DNA of 7,022 nucleotides from Firmicutes bacterium UBA7523 (GTDB lineage: Bacteria > Bacillota > Dethiobacteria > Dethiobacterales > Dethiobacteraceae): the NCBI GenBank assembly GCA_002479415.1, contig DLMZ01000017.1:11683-18704 (forward strand), written 5' to 3'. The notes beneath the pieces were generated by a model. The model was not told the origin of the DNA, searched no databases, and worked only from the letters and a program-made list of their open reading frames with translations. Shown piece after piece: positions 6,511 to 7,022 of the stretch; within the stretch, counting starts at the first letter, position 1, and each line of letters begins with the position of its first letter. The position numbers and the translations under genes are program-made.

Positions 6511-6517
6511 AAGTATA

Positions 6518-6952
6518 ATGGAAGACTTAAAATCACGGGTGGCATACTTAAAAGGACTGGCAGCGGGCCTGGATTTGGACGAGAGCAGCCGGGAGGGAAA
6601 GCTTTTTGCCCAGTTGATTGATGTAGTTGACGCAATGTCCGAAGCTATCATTGACTTACAGGAAGAAGTTGATGATTTGGTGGATTACACCGAAGGAATT
6701 GATGAAGATTTAAATGAGCTTGAAGAGGATTTTTACGAAGGCGAGCTGGATGATGAAGATTTATTGATTGATGAGGACGAGGATCTTTTCTCTGTAGAAT
6801 GTCCTGATTGTCATGAGCTTGTATTCATCGATGATGAAATGATGGAAGATGAAGATGTGGTGGAAATTCTCTGCCCAAATTGTGAACGTGTGGTTTTTGT
6901 CAATGATGACGAAGCCTATGAAGATTTAGATGAAGAGTTGGATGAAGACTAA
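6518..6952 (+). CDS. Small highly acidic zinc-ribbon protein (CD1247-like)
   Basis: A 144-residue cytoplasmic protein. Residues ~1-65 form an amphipathic helical or coiled-coil region (LKSRVAYLKGLAAGLDLDES, then LIDVVDAMSEAIIDLQEEVDDL) resembling the CD1247 N-terminal family of clostridia. Residues ~60-92 are almost entirely Asp, Glu and Leu. Residues 95-122 carry two CPxC knuckles (C95-P-D-C98 and C119-P-N-C122), a classic four-cysteine zinc ribbon. The tail is again strongly acidic. Zinc binding is inferred from the cysteine pattern. The function is unknown; the negative charge and position after efp suggest a role near the ribosome or RNA polymerase (delta-subunit-like charge), but that is speculation. 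It lies 32 nt after efp and is followed by the terminator, so it is the last gene of the operon. Confidence 0.8.
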   Translation: MEDLKSRVAYLKGLAAGLDLDESSREGKLFAQLIDVVDAMSEAIIDLQEEVDDLVDYTEGIDEDLNELEEDFYEGELDDEDLLIDEDEDLFSVECPDCHELVFIDDEMMEDEDVVEILCPNCERVVFVNDDEAYEDLDEELDED

Positions 6953-6969
6953 ACTATAAATTCTCCACC

Positions 6970-7005
6970 GGGCCGGCCGCTCTAAAAGAGCGCCGGCCCT
7001 TTTTT
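6970..7005 (+). terminator. Strong intrinsic terminator
   Basis: GGGCCGGCCGCTCT (6970-6983) pairs with AGAGCGCCGGCCC (6987-6999) in a 13-bp GC-rich stem with one bulged C and an AAA loop, followed directly by six T (7000-7005). It begins 17 nt after the acidic-protein stop. It ends the signalling-aro-efp transcript, and no similar structure was seen between the preceding genes. Confidence 0.95.
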
Positions 7006-7022
7006 GGTGCGCCCGGCATGGG

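Noticed and set aside
6966..7009. CACC and GGTG flanking the terminator as an extended stem
   Set aside because: The pairing would have to span the T-run, so it adds little to terminator function.
7006..7022. ATG near the right edge as the start of another gene
   Set aside because: Only a few bases remain and there is no ribosome binding site.

Overview
This window looks like chromosome from a spore-forming, anaerobic-type Firmicute (class Clostridia, perhaps a Peptococcaceae/Desulfotomaculum-like lineage). That inference rests on four things: strong Shine-Dalgarno sites with mixed ATG/GTG/TTG starts; the order type II dehydroquinase, M24 peptidase, efp, which matches yqhS-yqhT-efp of Bacillus subtilis; an acidic zinc-ribbon protein of a clostridial type; and type IV pilin-like genes beside shikimate-pathway genes. 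The genus cannot be fixed from the sequence alone. All nine genes lie on the + strand.

Region 1 (1-2254) is a minor-pilin cluster with four consecutive prepilin-like genes. They are a PilV-like pilin cut by the window edge, a PilW/PulJ-like pilin, a large cysteine-rich PilX-like protein and a GspH/FimT (ComGD-like) pseudopilin. They are tightly packed (4-nt gaps or a 4-nt overlap) and probably cotranscribed. By analogy with known minor pilins they would prime or cap a type IV pilus or a DNA-uptake pseudopilus.

Region 2 (2255-2402) is the only sizeable intergenic stretch. It holds a perfect TTTGTCGAA match to the Spo0A box core and a 12-bp stem-loop just ahead of the next ribosome binding site.

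Region 3 (2403-3824) encodes a three-part signalling protein: a CBS pair, a PAS domain and an HD-type phosphohydrolase domain that resembles HD-GYP but lacks the GYP signature.

Region 4 (3821-6952) is a housekeeping run: aroK (shikimate kinase), aroQ (type II 3-dehydroquinate dehydratase), an M24 Xaa-Pro-type aminopeptidase, efp, and a small very acidic zinc-ribbon protein. The signalling gene overlaps aroK by 4 nt, aroQ overlaps the peptidase by 1 nt, and the largest gap is 76 nt. A strong intrinsic terminator at 6970-7005 closes the run.

Two starts need correction. The first pilin begins upstream of the window, because its prepilin cleavage site is at codons 5-6 of the visible frame. AroQ most likely starts at 4407, not 4386. 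No mobile elements, RNA genes or CRISPR arrays were seen. The most interesting points are the signalling protein with its structured leader and the unusual PilX-like protein.
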